Positions 30,246-41,073 of a DNA stretch of 64,000 nt are shown here, in pieces. Within the stretch, counting starts at the first letter, position 1, and each line of letters starts with the position of its first letter. The notes under the pieces were generated by a model that worked only from the letters and a program-made list of their open reading frames with translations, did not search any database and was not told the origin of the DNA. A program made the translations under genes and the position numbers. The DNA comes from Crocinitomicaceae bacterium (GTDB lineage: Bacteria > Bacteroidota > Bacteroidia > Flavobacteriales_D > Crocinitomicaceae), in the NCBI GenBank assembly GCA_016719925.1, contig JADJYC010000012.1:62001-126000 (forward strand). The letters run 5' to 3'.

Positions 30246-31321
30246 ATGTCTGAGGATTTTTTCAAGGATTTAAAAGTGATCGAACTTGCAAGTGTGCTTG
30301 CTGGTCCTTCAGTGGGCTTGTTTTTTGCTGAACAGGGCGCGCACGTATTAAAAATTGAAAACAAAAAAACCGGTGGTGATGTAACCAGATCCTGGAAGCT
30401 GGCATCTGAAAATCCGGAAAGCTCCGTGTCAGCCTATTTCTCATCGGTTAACTATAAAAAGCAATATCAGTTTCTTGATCTTTCTGATCAGAATGATTTT
30501 CAGGTTTTGATGAAAGAATTAATAGATGCAGATATACTTATTACCAATTTTAAAAAGGGGACGACATTAAATTTAAACTGGATTACGCTTCATTAAAAAA
30601 AATAAATCCGAGATTGATTTATGGTGAAATTACCGGATACGGATCAGAAAGTGAACGTGTTGCGTATGATTTGATATTGCAGGCTGACAGTGGTTTTATG
30701 TCAATGAACGGTACTCCGGAATCTGGTCCGGTAAAAATGCCGGTTGCATTGATAGATTTACTTGCAGGTCATCAGTTGAAAGAAGGAATTTTAGTTGCGC
30801 TGCTCAACAGAATTAAATCAGAAAAAGGTTGTAAAGTAAGTGTTTCACTTTTTGACAGTGCACTTGCTTCTCTTGCCAATCAGGCATCCAACTGGCTGAT
30901 GGAAAAACACAATCCAAAACCTTTAGGCAGCAAACATCCAAACATTGCTCCTTATGGAGATATTTATAAAACTTCAGACGGGAAATTAATTACGCTGGCC
31001 ATTGGAAGTGATAAACAATTTGTTTTGCTTTGTGATCTTTTGAATTTAGATTATTTAAAAACGGATGTAAGATTTCTTTCAAATCAGAGCAGGGTTAAAA
31101 ATAGAGTGGAGCTGGAAAAAGTGCTGATGGAAAAAATACTTCACTTTAACTCAGCTGAACTGATGAATTTACTTATCATAAAACAAATTCCAGGTGCGGT
31201 TATAAAAACGGTTGAAGAAGTTTTTACTGACCATCAAACGACATCATTGATCAATCACGAAATTATTGACGGCAGAGAAACGAAAAGAGTCAAAACTGTC
31301 GTGTACAGGATTTCAGAATAA
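30246..31321 (+). CDS. CaiB/BaiF (class III) CoA-transferase (frame broken)
   Basis: The family transfers CoA between acids. The start MSEDFFKDLKVIELASVLAGPSVG is the usual N-terminus, with GADV-type binding replaced here by QGAHVLKIENKKTGGDVTR. The second part has INPRLIYGEITGYG and YDLILQADSGFMSMNGT (holding the catalytic Asp region), then NIAPYGDIYKTSDGKLITLAIGSDKQF. The frame breaks near 30565 (GGGG run); KKG continues as DDIKFKLDYASLKKINPRL. Joined length is about 358 aa, slightly short for the family (about 380-400). The acyl substrate cannot be told. A near-leaderless start is possible. Confidence 0.88.
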
Positions 31322-31921
31322 TTATTTCTTTTTTCTAAGAGTTTTGATTTTATCATCCAGAAAATTGAGCAGTCGCTTGCTTGTTTTTTCATCCAGTCTT
31401 CTACCAAAAGATTTTGATTTTCCAAAATAGGTAAACATAATACCATCTGTTCCTAAACTCCAGTATGCATTTTCAAAAAACTGACCAAAAGCACTTGAGT
31501 CTGTTTCAAATAACTCAATTTGTTTCATGTTCTCATAGAAGTATCTGTTTGATCTTCCGTAGCCAACAATAGCTCTTTTGTGAGAAAATGAATCTCCATC
31601 TAATTTTATGAATTCTTTTCCGAAATGATACCAGAGAATTGCTTTGCCGATTTTGTATTCAAAGTAAGCCCAGAAACCCAAAAATACAATCAGATAAACC
31701 AGTTGCTGATCACGGATGTCTTCCACATTGTCACCAACTACTTCTAAAGAATACGCGCCGCCTGCCAGCAGATAGATCATATAAAATCCTACAAAAGAGA
31801 ACGCCAGAAACCAAGTGGTAAGTAAAACTAATTTCCATCTTTCCAGATAAGGAGATATAATAACTGTTGTTGATCCTGGATGATCTTCAGTTGATATGCG
31901 GTCACCGATATTAATTCCCAT
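31322..31921 (-). CDS. Membrane protein, two segments, unknown
   Basis: The 199-aa protein has two hydrophobic segments (about residues 30-55, WKLVLLTTWFLAFSFVGFY, and 72-95, LVYLIVFLGFWAYFEYKIG). A cytoplasmic-looking C-terminal domain carries aromatic and charged residues (SNRYFYENMKQIELFETD) and a Lys-rich end. The layout resembles small PH-like membrane proteins of Bacteroidota, but the family is not recognised. It has its own promoter and is convergent with the CoA-transferase gene. Confidence 0.75.
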   Translation of the reverse strand: MGINIGDRISTEDHPGSTTVIISPYLERWKLVLLTTWFLAFSFVGFYMIYLLAGGAYSLEVVGDNVEDIRDQQLVYLIVFLGFWAYFEYKIGKAILWYHFGKEFIKLDGDSFSHKRAIVGYGRSNRYFYENMKQIELFETDSSAFGQFFENAYWSLGTDGIMFTYFGKSKSFGRRLDEKTSKRLLNFLDDKIKTLRKKK

Positions 31922-31938
31922 GTTGTGAAATGTTGGTA

Positions 31939-31946
31939 CAAAAATA
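31939..31946 (-). promoter_or_regulatory. Promoter -7 element
   Basis: TATTTTTG on the minus strand matches TAnnTTTG. It lies directly after a terminator and 17 nt before the ATG of the membrane protein gene. Confidence 0.5.
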
Positions 31947-31978
31947 AAAAAGGGAGTCTGATATCAGGCTCCCTTTTT
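31947..31978 (-). terminator. Rho-independent terminator of the giant protein gene
   Basis: AAAAAGGGAG and CTCCCTTTTT, extended by CTGA/TCAG pairs, form a long stem; the minus strand ends in a T-run. It lies 20 nt after the stop codon. Confidence 0.85.
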
Positions 31979-31998
31979 AAAAATCAGTTTTTTAATTT

Positions 31999-34900
31999 CT
32001 ATTTGAGTACGGTAACATGACCGCGGAATTCGTATTTCTTATCATTGTATGTGTCTTTCGCTTCTATCACCCATACATAGGTTCCGTCTTGAACTTTACC
32101 CTGACTGCCATATCTTCCGTTCCAGCCAGCTTCAGTGTTATAAGATTCCCAAATAATTTCTCCCCAGCGGTTATACATAGTCAAATGGAAATCATAAATG
32201 TCAATGCCGGTAATATAAACCCTCCATGATTCATTGAATTCATCACCGTCAGGTGTAAAAATATTAGGAGCAAAAGCACCACTTCATTAACAATGCTAAC
32301 AATTCCGTTTATTGAATCAATGCATCCGTTTTCATTCAAAACATATAAAGTCAGCGGATAATCCCCGGCACTCCTTCAGGATAAATTGCTACCGGATTTT
32401 GTTGTGTTGATCCACCTGGAATTACACCCGGACCAAAATCCCACATCCATGAAACAACATCTTCTGAAGAGAAATCTGTGAATGTGATTTCAGTATCAAA
32501 TATGGTAGCAGGAATTGGGGCATATGTATACATCGCATTCGGGTAATCAAACATTTCAATGTATTGAACAAATGAAGTGTCAAAAACACAACCGTCAATC
32601 GAGGTAACAGTCATTGAAACATCATATAATCCAGGTTCAGAGAATACATGAGAAACCGGAGTCAAACCAGGAACAAGAATACTTCCGCCATCAGAAAATT
32701 CCCAAAGTGTAGTTGAAATTGTTCCGGTACTCAGGTTAGTGAAATTCACCGTATCCGGGTAACATCCATTCACGATATCAGAAGTCATCATCGGGAATGA
32801 ATTAGGCGGAATAGTAATATTCATACATTGCTGTACAGTTGGTGACGGACAGTTTTCACTTAATGTCACGCATACATTCATTGTAGAGTTAGGAGTAAAG
32901 GTGAATGAAGAACCTGTGCCTAAAGTGGCAGCGCCATAAGTCCATGTAAATGTATAAACGCCATTTCCACCAGTACCAGTTGCTTCAACAGTTGCATCAT
33001 CACCGGCACAAATTGTGAAATCAGGTGTCAGCGAAGTGATTTGTAATGCAGTTGGCTGATTGATTGTAGCTGTATTACTTACACTGCATCCAAATCCGTT
33101 ATCCACATCTATGGTATAAGTATCAGCACATAAACCATTGAAGATTCCGGTTGCGTTGGTTGTAATAGTTCCACCGCTGCTGGTAATCTGATAGTTCACA
33201 AGATTTGTTCCGGTAAGTGTAATTGTACCGTCACAAACTGTATAACAACTTGCATCAACAGTTACCGGAGTGTTCAGGGTTGGAATATTGATATCAAGCA
33301 CATCATCATCAACTGTAACTACGCAACCCTGATCATCCATAATAACAAAACTGTAGTTCACACCAGGTGCAGCTGCTCCGCACAAGCCGGCAAATGTATC
33401 ACCTGCCTGAAATGTTGTTCCACCATCATTACTGAATTGAAGTGGTGCAATTCCGTTAACCGAACTCAATTGAACTGATCCGTTGCACGCCTGACAGTCT
33501 GAATCGGTAACAAGAGTTGCTCCCTGCAAAGTGAAAATTGTTACGTCTATGTTTGCTGTTACAAAACATCCGGCGCTGTCAACTCGGTATTCATATAATC
33601 CTGGAGCAGCAGTTGCGGGTGTGATTGGCATTACAATTGGATTTCCCGCCGGATCACTCCAGGTTCCGCCGGTCTGTGGTGTACCTCCTAAATAAGTAAA
33701 TAAATCTTCAGGCGGACCTTCAAAACAGAATGTAGCAGAACTGTCAGTACCTGCATCCAGTCCGCCACCAATTGAAACTATTACATCATCAGTTTCAAAA
33801 CATAGTGGGTGACCTACAGGATATACAGTTAAAGTATAAGTAGTAGTAGCCATAGGATTAACTACGGTTGGATTTGGAATAGTAACATCATCCAGTGACC
33901 CGTTATTTGGAGTCCATGAATAAACTAATTGTGGTCCACCGCCACCGCAAGATACGTCCCAGTCCCACATAGTTTGTGAACCAGAAAGACAAGAAACCGA
34001 ACCATCTGTTTCCAGCAACATAGTAATGCATCCAGATGGGTTAGTCGCCTGCCAGCTCAAACCTGCAAGATTTCCATCCATTGGTCCCCACATTACTGGT
34101 GCAGCAGTGCTGTTACCGTCAAAAATTGTTACATAATCAAACCATGTTTCTGTTGTTCCGGCGTTGAAAGAAATCTCCATGAAAGTTAATCCGTCACCAG
34201 GATTATCCGGGCAATAGGTCCAAGTCTGATAAGCGTTGTCACCATAACAATAAGTAAAGTTACCTGCGTCATTGGCGCACATTGCAGTTGGTGCTCCTAA
34301 AGTTACAGGCTGACCATTACAAATAGAAGTATCCAACCCTGCAATTGCAGGAGGATTTGCAGTTACTGTAACGTTGATTGTAGAGTCTGCCGAGCAACCA
34401 AAGTTATTTATACAAGTGTAAGTGTAAGGGAAAGTCCCGGCCACCGTCGGTTCTACTGTTATCTGATCTGCATCAGGAGTGCTGTTTATTATATATGGAT
34501 CACTTAGATCCCAATAAGACGAATCAGATCCTAAACCAATCTGAGGAGTAAAAGTTGTAATTGCCGGATAAAGTGGAGGGTCAAAATTAATCTGGAATCC
34601 CGGCATGTATCCGTCATCACCACCCCACAAATCAGTAAATAATAAATTCCAGACACCATTTAATGGACATCCCATAAGATCTGTAAATGGATCAATTGGT
34701 GCATAATTTCCTGAAGGAAGTGCTCCACCAACCGGCGGAGTAGCAATCCATGTTGTTGGTGCTGAAGGTGTAAAACAGTAATTCCAGGGTGTACCAATAT
34801 TTGCAGGCATGTTATCGCAAACCGCTCCCGGAGTAACTTGGCACACCCAGATTAGTTCCGCCACCACCTTGCTGGTGAAGAGTCATAATTTGTCCTGTAG

Positions 34901-35957
34901 GACATTGTACCTGAAGCACGAAATCTCCCATAAAGGAATGTTCTATATCAACGCAGATACTAACAATGTCTGAAATCTGATCGACCACTTCAGATGAGTT
35001 GAAACCAGTCATGGTAAGCGGAGTAGTTACTAAAACTCCAACATCATCCGGCACACAGTTGTCTGAATCCCAAACACCACCTGGAAATCCGGTCCACATT
35101 ACTTCATAGTTTGCAGGTTGAGCAGCCAATACAACTGATTCACCCAAACATATTGTAGTGTCTGTTGGGAAAGGATCCCAGCTTGGAGGCGTTGCAACAA
35201 GAACCTGCAATGACAAAAGGTTGTTATTGGAACATCCGTTGTCATCCTCTACGTAAAGCTGAACCAGATATTCACCCGGTGCAGTAAAGGCGTGTGACGC
35301 ATTTAAACCGCTGGTTGAATCAGCAGTTCCATCCATAAAATCCCAGGTCCATTGCACAAGACTAAATCCTGGTCCTGGAGAAGAGCCGGTGTCAGAAAAA
35401 GAAACAGATTCTCCAACGCAAACTGCAATTGAATCACCAATCACGTTATCAGCACCATTGATAATTCCCTGTACAACCGGTGCATCACAAGGTGTGTCGC
35501 AGGAAATTGAAGCATTGAAGTTACCAACACCTGATGCATTTGAATTAAATACAATAGTTAAACATCCTGAAGGATTTAAAATGGACGCAGATACTATTAA
35601 ACCATCAAGATCATTTGTTCCGTATGTCCCAAGTGTTCCGGCGGAAGTGTTGGGTCCGTCATAAATGGTCATATTATCTGCATCAGAACCCGGCCCCGGA
35701 ATATTATCAGTAGGATCAAGTTGAAATACTACCCAATAAAGTGTAATAAAATCACCAGGTACATCCGGACAAATTGTAACAGTGTAGTTTTCATTGTTGG
35801 TGTACGGAGTGATTGCTCCAGCTCCGCCCGAATCAAACAAACCACCGAGACATGTATTTACTGTCGTATTATTTGACCCCGCATCCATGATGACTGTGGT
35901 CTGCGAAAATGAAAACAGACTTAAGCCAAATGTTGCTGATAAAAGAAATTTTTTCAT
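31999..35957 (-). CDS. Giant exported protein with P-domain, PKD and gliding-type sorting tail
   Basis: One gene of about 1319 codons is split by breaks near 34850, 32358 (CCCC run) and 32280. It starts with a signal peptide (LSATFGLSLFSFSQ). It then has CUB-like parts (TIYDGPNTSAGTLG; later TIFDGNSTAAPVMWG), a PKD-like domain (FMDGTADSTSG...HAFTAPGEY), and a proprotein-convertase P-domain-like part (ICVDIEHSFMGDFVLQV to CPLNGVWNLLFTD). Ig-like and further PKD repeats follow. It ends in the gliding-motility-associated type B C-terminal domain (NIFTPDGDEFNESWRVY, MYNRWGEIIWES, DGTYVWVIEAKD, GHVTVLK). It should be secreted by the type IX system as an adhesin-like surface protein. No enzyme domain is seen. 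Confidence 0.88.
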
Positions 35958-35966
35958 GACTCAGAT

Positions 35967-36404
35967 TTATTTTTTGGATGTTGAGTGGTAATACATTGCT
36001 CTGATTTTTTCTGCAGAATAGAATACAAGTACCTGACCGTTTCCTAAATCGTAACCTACAGTTTGTGTTTCGCTTCTTGCAAAATTGTAATTGTAAAAAT
36101 TGAATTCAGAAGGATTTGTGAGAATGGAGGTATCAAACGGCTGCCCGTTTTTATCTGTGATATTTTCAATTGAAAGCAATTGTTTTTTTTGTGAATCAGT
36201 TACCTCTGAAATTGATTTAACAAACCAGGCATTATTTAGTTCAAAGACCATCATTTCATAAGCTACCGGATCATTCTTAAAATTTTCTTCTGCTTTAATC
36301 ATGACCTCTTTGTCAGCAGATAATCTGGGATCAATGGATGTTGAAGTTTGACCAACCGAAATGAATCCGGTAAGTGTTAAAAAACTGAACAATAATTTTT
36401 TCAT
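35967..36404 (-). CDS. Small secreted protein, unknown
   Basis: The 145-aa protein has a signal peptide (LLFSFLTLTGFISVGQ) and a mature part with no family that I recognise. It has a helical stretch (DKEVMIKAEENFKNDPVAYEMMVFELNNAW) and a beta-rich end. The stop is 9 nt before the start of the giant sorting-tail protein, so the two form an operon driven by the promoter at 36418. A role linked to that surface protein is an inference from position only. Confidence 0.75.
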   Translation of the reverse strand: MKKLLFSFLTLTGFISVGQTSTSIDPRLSADKEVMIKAEENFKNDPVAYEMMVFELNNAWFVKSISEVTDSQKKQLLSIENITDKNGQPFDTSILTNPSEFNFYNYNFARSETQTVGYDLGNGQVLVFYSAEKIRAMYYHSTSKK

Positions 36405-36417
36405 GGTGTGTTTTTGG

Positions 36418-36447
36418 TAAAATTAAAAAATCACGCTTTGATCCAAA
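36418..36447 (-). promoter_or_regulatory. Promoter of the giant protein operon
   Basis: On the minus strand TTTG (36447-36444), an 18-nt spacer, and TAATTTTA (36425-36418) match the Bacteroidota promoter with one mismatch. The leader would be about 9 nt. Confidence 0.5.
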
Positions 36448-36771
36448 GACGCAATTTTACAGGTAAAGTTGCTTTCCTAAACGGATTAAAAAAGTGATTC
36501 AGGATTGAAAAACGGAACTGTTTTGAACAAATTAAAATTAAACACACTGATTCTTTCGATGAAATGTCTTTCTTATCAGGCATCTCTGAGAGATTTTAAA
36601 ATGTTAAAAACAAGAAGATAGCAGATTCAGAAATATCTCATGATTTAACACAAGACATGATTTTCATGGAATTTTATGACAATGTGAATGTAACTGAATA
36701 AACCGTTTAAAATTTAATAAATTAGAATGTTTTCTAACGACTTGTTTGATTGGTAATCAAATCAAGTTAAT
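36448..36771. other. Intergenic region without a gene
   Basis: These 324 nt are AT-rich, have no convincing reading frame on either strand, and show no tRNA or strong hairpin. TTGATTGGTAATCAAATCAA near 36746-36766 is a weak dyad just downstream of the LysM protein stop and has no T-run. Confidence 0.5.
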
Positions 36772-38628
36772 TCAATCTAACCTAACAAGTTCATAATTCC
36801 TGTACATCACAACATGAACCTTTTTGTTTTCATATCCAGAACCTTCAGAGACGGGTACAAAACTGAAATCATTTTGAACCAGACTGGTTTTATAATCTGA
36901 CAGAAAAGGACCGAAATCTGTTCCGTACAATTTCAGAGCTCCAAGAAAATACATTCCAATATCAAAACCCTGACTGGAAAAAACTGTAGGATCAGTTCCA
37001 TATCTTGAACGATATGCTTTGACAAATTCAAGTCCGGGTCCTGAATTAAAATCGACATAACGATACGTTGCATAATGATTGTAAAGTTTATTTTTGTGCA
37101 TCATATCCAGATCTTCATAACGGTTCCAGTCTTCTATTCCAAAAATTACCACTTTCATTTTTGATGACCGGTAATTACTGTTCATTACAGAGTTTAAACG
37201 GGTCATCATTCCGGCAACAAACTTGATATTTTCTGAAGGCACCAGAACAATATTTACGGTATCTTTTTTAATAAACAGATCAATGTCACGGCCACTTGTA
37301 CTACCTGCTGTTACTTCAACTATTTGCGGATTCATGGCATGTGTGTATGCTTTAATTCCATTGTTGTAACGCTCGCGGCAACGCTCATAAATTGCAAGAT
37401 CTGATGTTGAGGTAGGTTTTACTATCAGCACATTATAATGAGAATAATGTTCAAGAATAAAATCCACAGCGCCATCAAAAAGTGTCATGTTGGATGAAAC
37501 AGTTTTAAAAACTTTCTGATTCTGATTGAGTACAGCTGCGTCAGTTTTAAAAGGAAGAATCAACGGAATATTTTTTTGTATACATAATCTGGAAACAACA
37601 TCTGTTTCTGATTGAAACATCGGGCCTACCACCAGATCCATCTGACCAAATTCTTCTTTCTTAAATATTTCTTCTATGGCTGCTGAATCTTTTTTTGTAT
37701 CATAAACATAGATCTTGACATCCAGCCCGGCTTTTGTAAGAGAATCTGCCGCAAAAACAAATCCCTGATAAAATTCAAAACTCATTTTGGTTAACGGAAG
37801 CAATTCTCTAACCTGATCTACTTTCAATGGTTTATTCATTTCTGCTTCATTCTGCGCAAGCATCAGAGGCAATACCAGTGCAACATTATAACTTGTTTTT
37901 GTGATCAGCTGCGCACCTGAATTATTATTTGTTTTAATTACTTCAACAGGATCAATTTGTTTTTCAACAATTTCAAATTCTACTTTTTTTACAGGAATAA
38001 TCAGCACATCTCCTTTTTTGACTTTTACACCCTGCAGGTTATTTATTTTCTGAATAGTATCTGCTGAAATCATGTATCTTTTAGAGATAGAATAAAGAGT
38101 TTCATGTTCCAGAACAGTATGTTTTACTATTGAATCAGAATAAGTGATGTTGTAATTGGGTGTGTTGTTTACAACCGGATCATTTTGAATAGTTTCATTG
38201 TTACCAAGTGTTTCTTTAATCGGAATATTTAGTTTTTGTCCGATGGAAAGTCCGGCTTCAACACCGGGATTTAATGCTTTCAATTGATCAACTGTACAAC
38301 TGTATTTTTTTGAAATACCATACAATGTTTCGCCCTGAGAAACAATGTGAGTTCCATAGTGCTCAGTTGTATTTGCAGTTGTAACCGTTTCAACCGGAAT
38401 AAGTATTTTCTGACCGATGGTGAGATTATTATTCAAACCCGGATTAGCCTGAAGAATGGATTCCATTTTTGTTTTATACAAAGTTTGGATTCCATATAAA
38501 GTATTTCCCTGTTCAACAAAATGGACGTAATATTTTTTACCGTTGATTGTTTCAACAACTGCATTTTCAGGTTGTGCGGCAACCCAAAAAGTAAGGGCAC
38601 AAAAAATGACTGTAAGAAAGTTCTTCAT
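36772..38628 (-). CDS. Exported LysM protein with periplasmic-binding-like domain
   Basis: After a signal peptide (MKNFLTVIFCALTFWVAAQ) come three LysM modules: VEQGNTLYGIQTLYKT, VSQGETLYGISKKYSC and LEHETLYSISKRYMI. Each binds peptidoglycan and each has a conserved ending (GQKILIPV, GQKLNIPI, GDVLIIPV). Residues of about 240-600 form a type 1 periplasmic-binding fold like the branched-chain amino acid receptors (VALVLPLML, DLVVGPMFQSE, SSQGFDIGMYFLGALKLYG). Length is 618 aa. Start ATG 38628 leaves 2 nt after the guaA stop; ATG 38640 would overlap guaA. The guaA-LysM/PBP1 order is common in Flavobacteriales. The ligand is unknown. Confidence 0.9.
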   Translation of the reverse strand: MKNFLTVIFCALTFWVAAQPENAVVETINGKKYYVHFVEQGNTLYGIQTLYKTKMESILQANPGLNNNLTIGQKILIPVETVTTANTTEHYGTHIVSQGETLYGISKKYSCTVDQLKALNPGVEAGLSIGQKLNIPIKETLGNNETIQNDPVVNNTPNYNITYSDSIVKHTVLEHETLYSISKRYMISADTIQKINNLQGVKVKKGDVLIIPVKKVEFEIVEKQIDPVEVIKTNNNSGAQLITKTSYNVALVLPLMLAQNEAEMNKPLKVDQVRELLPLTKMSFEFYQGFVFAADSLTKAGLDVKIYVYDTKKDSAAIEEIFKKEEFGQMDLVVGPMFQSETDVVSRLCIQKNIPLILPFKTDAAVLNQNQKVFKTVSSNMTLFDGAVDFILEHYSHYNVLIVKPTSTSDLAIYERCRERYNNGIKAYTHAMNPQIVEVTAGSTSGRDIDLFIKKDTVNIVLVPSENIKFVAGMMTRLNSVMNSNYRSSKMKVVIFGIEDWNRYEDLDMMHKNKLYNHYATYRYVDFNSGPGLEFVKAYRSRYGTDPTVFSSQGFDIGMYFLGALKLYGTDFGPFLSDYKTSLVQNDFSFVPVSEGSGYENKKVHVVMYRNYELVRLD

Positions 38629-38630
38629 AA

Positions 38631-40163
38631 TTATTCCCATTCAATTGTTGCAGGTGGTTTTGAACTGATATCGTAAGTAACGCGGTTAATTCCTTTTACA
38701 TTGTTGATGATCTCATTTGAAATTTTTGCAAGAAACTCATATGGCAAATGACACCAGTACGCTGTCATTCCATCCGTTGAACTGACTGCTCTTAATGCAA
38801 CAGCATTTTCATAGGTTCTTTCATCACCCATGACGCCAACTGATTGTACGGGTAACAAAATTGCTCCTGCCTGCCAGACTGAATTATATAAACCAGACTC
38901 TTTCAAACCATTTATAAATATATGATCAACCTCTTGCAAAATGCGTACCTTTTCTTCAGTGATGTCTCCGAGTATTCTGATTCCTAAGCCAGGACCCGGA
39001 AAAGGATGCCTTCCAATGATGGCTTCAGGTATTTCAAGTTCACGACCTACTTTTCTCACTTCATCTTTAAACAAAAGGCGCAATGGTTCTACAACCTGCA
39101 GCTTCATAAAGTCTGGTAATCCGCCAACATTATGGTGTGATTTAATAGTCGCTGATGGTCCGCCGGTTGCTGAAACTGACTCAATCACATCCGGATAAAT
39201 TGTTCCCTGGCCAAGCCATTTTGCATCTTTAACCTTTGCGGATTCCTGATCAAATATTTCAATGAATTTTGCGCCGATAATTTTTCTTTTTTTCTCCGGA
39301 TCTTTTTCATCTTTCAAAGCCGAATAAAAAATGTCTTTTGCATCAACACCTTTTACATTCAACCCCATATTACGATATGAATCCAATACAGAACTGAATT
39401 CATTTTTGCGCAGTAATCCATTATCAACAAAAACACAATACAGATTTTGTCCGATAGCCTTATGAAGCAAAGTTGCGGCTACTGAAGAGTCAACCCCGCC
39501 GGATAATGCCATGATGACTTTGTCACTCCCTATTTTTTTTCTCAGTTCAGTAATACTTGTTTCAATCAGGGATTGTGGCGTCCAGTTTTGTGAACATTTA
39601 CAGATATCCACGACAAAATTTTCCAGAATTTTTGTGCCGAATTCTGAATGATATACTTCAGGGTGAAACTGAATACCGAAAGTTTTTTCACCATTAATTT
39701 CATAACCTGCAAATTCAACATCACCCGTTGAACAGATAAGGCGGTAGTCAGCAGGAATTTTTTTTATGGTATCTCCATGACTCATCCACACCTGTGAATT
39801 TGATTTTACGTGACGCAGAAGCGGAGACGATGTGTCAACAAAGTTCAGAATTGCCCGGCCGTATTCTCTTGTTTTTGAAGGTGCTACTTCACCACCAAAA
39901 TAATGAGATAAAAACTGAGCTCCATAGCAAATTCCCAATAACGGTAATTTGCCTTTAATGGCTGAAAGATCTGGTTTTGGTGAATTTTCGTCACGCACTG
40001 AAAATGGACTTCCGGAAAGGATAACACCTTTGATGTCGTTACCGATAAACGGAATTTTATTCCAGGGATGAATTTCACAGTAAACGTTCAGTTCTCTTAA
40101 CCTTCTTGCTATGAGCTGGGTATACTGTGAACCGAAATCAAGAATTAATATGGTTTCCTGCAT
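38631..40163 (-). CDS. guaA: GMP synthase (glutamine-hydrolysing)
   Basis: The enzyme converts XMP to GMP using glutamine and ATP. The N-terminal glutaminase has the nucleophile Cys in GICYGAQ (about residue 79) and the His-Glu pair in [13 protein letters not shown]. The ATP-pyrophosphatase P-loop is [15 protein letters not shown]. The C-terminal dimer domain contains [15 protein letters not shown] and ends [12 protein letters not shown]. Length is 510 aa, as expected. The gene is intact. The promoter element ends so close to the ATG that the message is predicted to be leaderless. It is followed by the LysM/PBP1 gene, probably in one transcript. Confidence 0.98.
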   Translation of the reverse strand: MQETILILDFGSQYTQLIARRLRELNVYCEIHPWNKIPFIGNDIKGVILSGSPFSVRDENSPKPDLSAIKGKLPLLGICYGAQFLSHYFGGEVAPSKTREYGRAILNFVDTSSPLLRHVKSNSQVWMSHGDTIKKIPADYRLICSTGDVEFAGYEINGEKTFGIQFHPEVYHSEFGTKILENFVVDICKCSQNWTPQSLIETSITELRKKIGSDKVIMALSGGVDSSVAATLLHKAIGQNLYCVFVDNGLLRKNEFSSVLDSYRNMGLNVKGVDAKDIFYSALKDEKDPEKKRKIIGAKFIEIFDQESAKVKDAKWLGQGTIYPDVIESVSATGGPSATIKSHHNVGGLPDFMKLQVVEPLRLLFKDEVRKVGRELEIPEAIIGRHPFPGPGLGIRILGDITEEKVRILQEVDHIFINGLKESGLYNSVWQAGAILLPVQSVGVMGDERTYENAVALRAVSSTDGMTAYWCHLPYEFLAKISNEIINNVKGINRVTYDISSKPPATIEWE

Positions 40164-40167
40164 TGGG

Positions 40168-40175
40168 CAAAGATA
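40168..40175 (-). promoter_or_regulatory. Promoter -7 element of guaA, leaderless
   Basis: TATCTTTG on the minus strand matches TAnnTTTG fully. Its last base is at 40168; 5 nt further is 40163, the A of the guaA ATG. A leaderless message is predicted. The -33 box is not clear. Confidence 0.5.
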
Positions 40176-40258
40176 ATACCTGCAAAGCGATTTTTTTACG
40201 CCCTGTTATTCAAATTAATTATTTGCAGGAAATCAGTGAGAATTCGCTGTTCAAGGGA

Positions 40259-41062
40259 TTATTGCAGATTAAACTCTGCTTTCAGCCATTCACCCAGATT
40301 ATCTTTCTGAGGGTTTCCATAGAATTCATTCAGATAAGCGGTGATTTCTTTAATCTGTGTTGCAGCATCTTTATCTGCATATTCAGCCATAATCACTTCT
40401 ACTTCACTTCTTAAGACAGTCATGTCAGGAAATACCGGAGTGAACGTTCCGATTTTTTTAGACTCAGAACCCTGACGATAAAACATGGTCATTTCTTTTT
40501 CCTGAATATCAATTGCTTTTCCGTCAATTTTGAAAATCTCTTCTTTGTCAATGATGAGGTATTCACCTTCGTTTACCAGTTTTTTGCGGATAAGTTCTTC
40601 ATTGTGGTAATAAGTCAGATAAAAGAAATTCTGATCATCCATTGGAAAAGCTTCAGATCCAAGCTGGAGTTTCATTTTTCCAATTACCAGATATTTTCCG
40701 GAAAAGTGATTTTGAAGATCAATCAGATTGATTAATGCTCCTGCTCTTGAAGAGACATTATTGGCGGCAGGCAAAATATTCGTTTGTCCCTGCTCAGAAG
40801 CTGACAATACAAAACGTCCTTTCAAATTTGAAATAACCGCGGCACGTGATTGAGGAGTTTTAAAATCCAATGCGGTGCCGGATAAAAACACATCACCTTG
40901 TTTCATATCGGCGTTGGTTTTCTGAAAAACAATCTGACCATCAACTTTAATTACTTTGTATTGATCTGAAGTTGCAAGTTTTTCAGTTTTTTCAGTTCCC
41001 ATCCAGCCAATCATGGCTGTGGTTCCAAGTGCAATCGCAGATATCAGTAAATATTTTTTCAT
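40259..41062 (-). CDS. Exported or anchored protein, paralogue A
   Basis: The 267-aa protein starts with a hydrophobic segment (LLISAIALGTTAMIGWMG) and then YKVIKVDGQIVFQKTNADMKQGDVF. It is a paralogue of the next gene upstream: both share ILPAANNVSSR, EAFPMDDQNFFYLTYYHN, EIFKIDGKAI and a C-terminus AYLNEFYGNPQ...EWLKAEFNL. I do not recognise the family. The shared N-terminal FQK/GDVFLSGTALDF region looks beta-rich, like a FecR-type or PEGA-like fold, but this is weak. It lies 11 nt after paralogue B, in one operon. Confidence 0.75.
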   Translation of the reverse strand: MKKYLLISAIALGTTAMIGWMGTEKTEKLATSDQYKVIKVDGQIVFQKTNADMKQGDVFLSGTALDFKTPQSRAAVISNLKGRFVLSASEQGQTNILPAANNVSSRAGALINLIDLQNHFSGKYLVIGKMKLQLGSEAFPMDDQNFFYLTYYHNEELIRKKLVNEGEYLIIDKEEIFKIDGKAIDIQEKEMTMFYRQGSESKKIGTFTPVFPDMTVLRSEVEVIMAEYADKDAATQIKEITAYLNEFYGNPQKDNLGEWLKAEFNLQ

Positions 41063-41073
41063 AGCAGTATAAT

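Noticed and set aside
36746..36766. TTGATTGGTAATCAA dyad as a further FNR-type site
   Set aside because: It lies downstream of the LysM gene and far from any predicted promoter, and its half-site spacing differs from the sites in the cco block.
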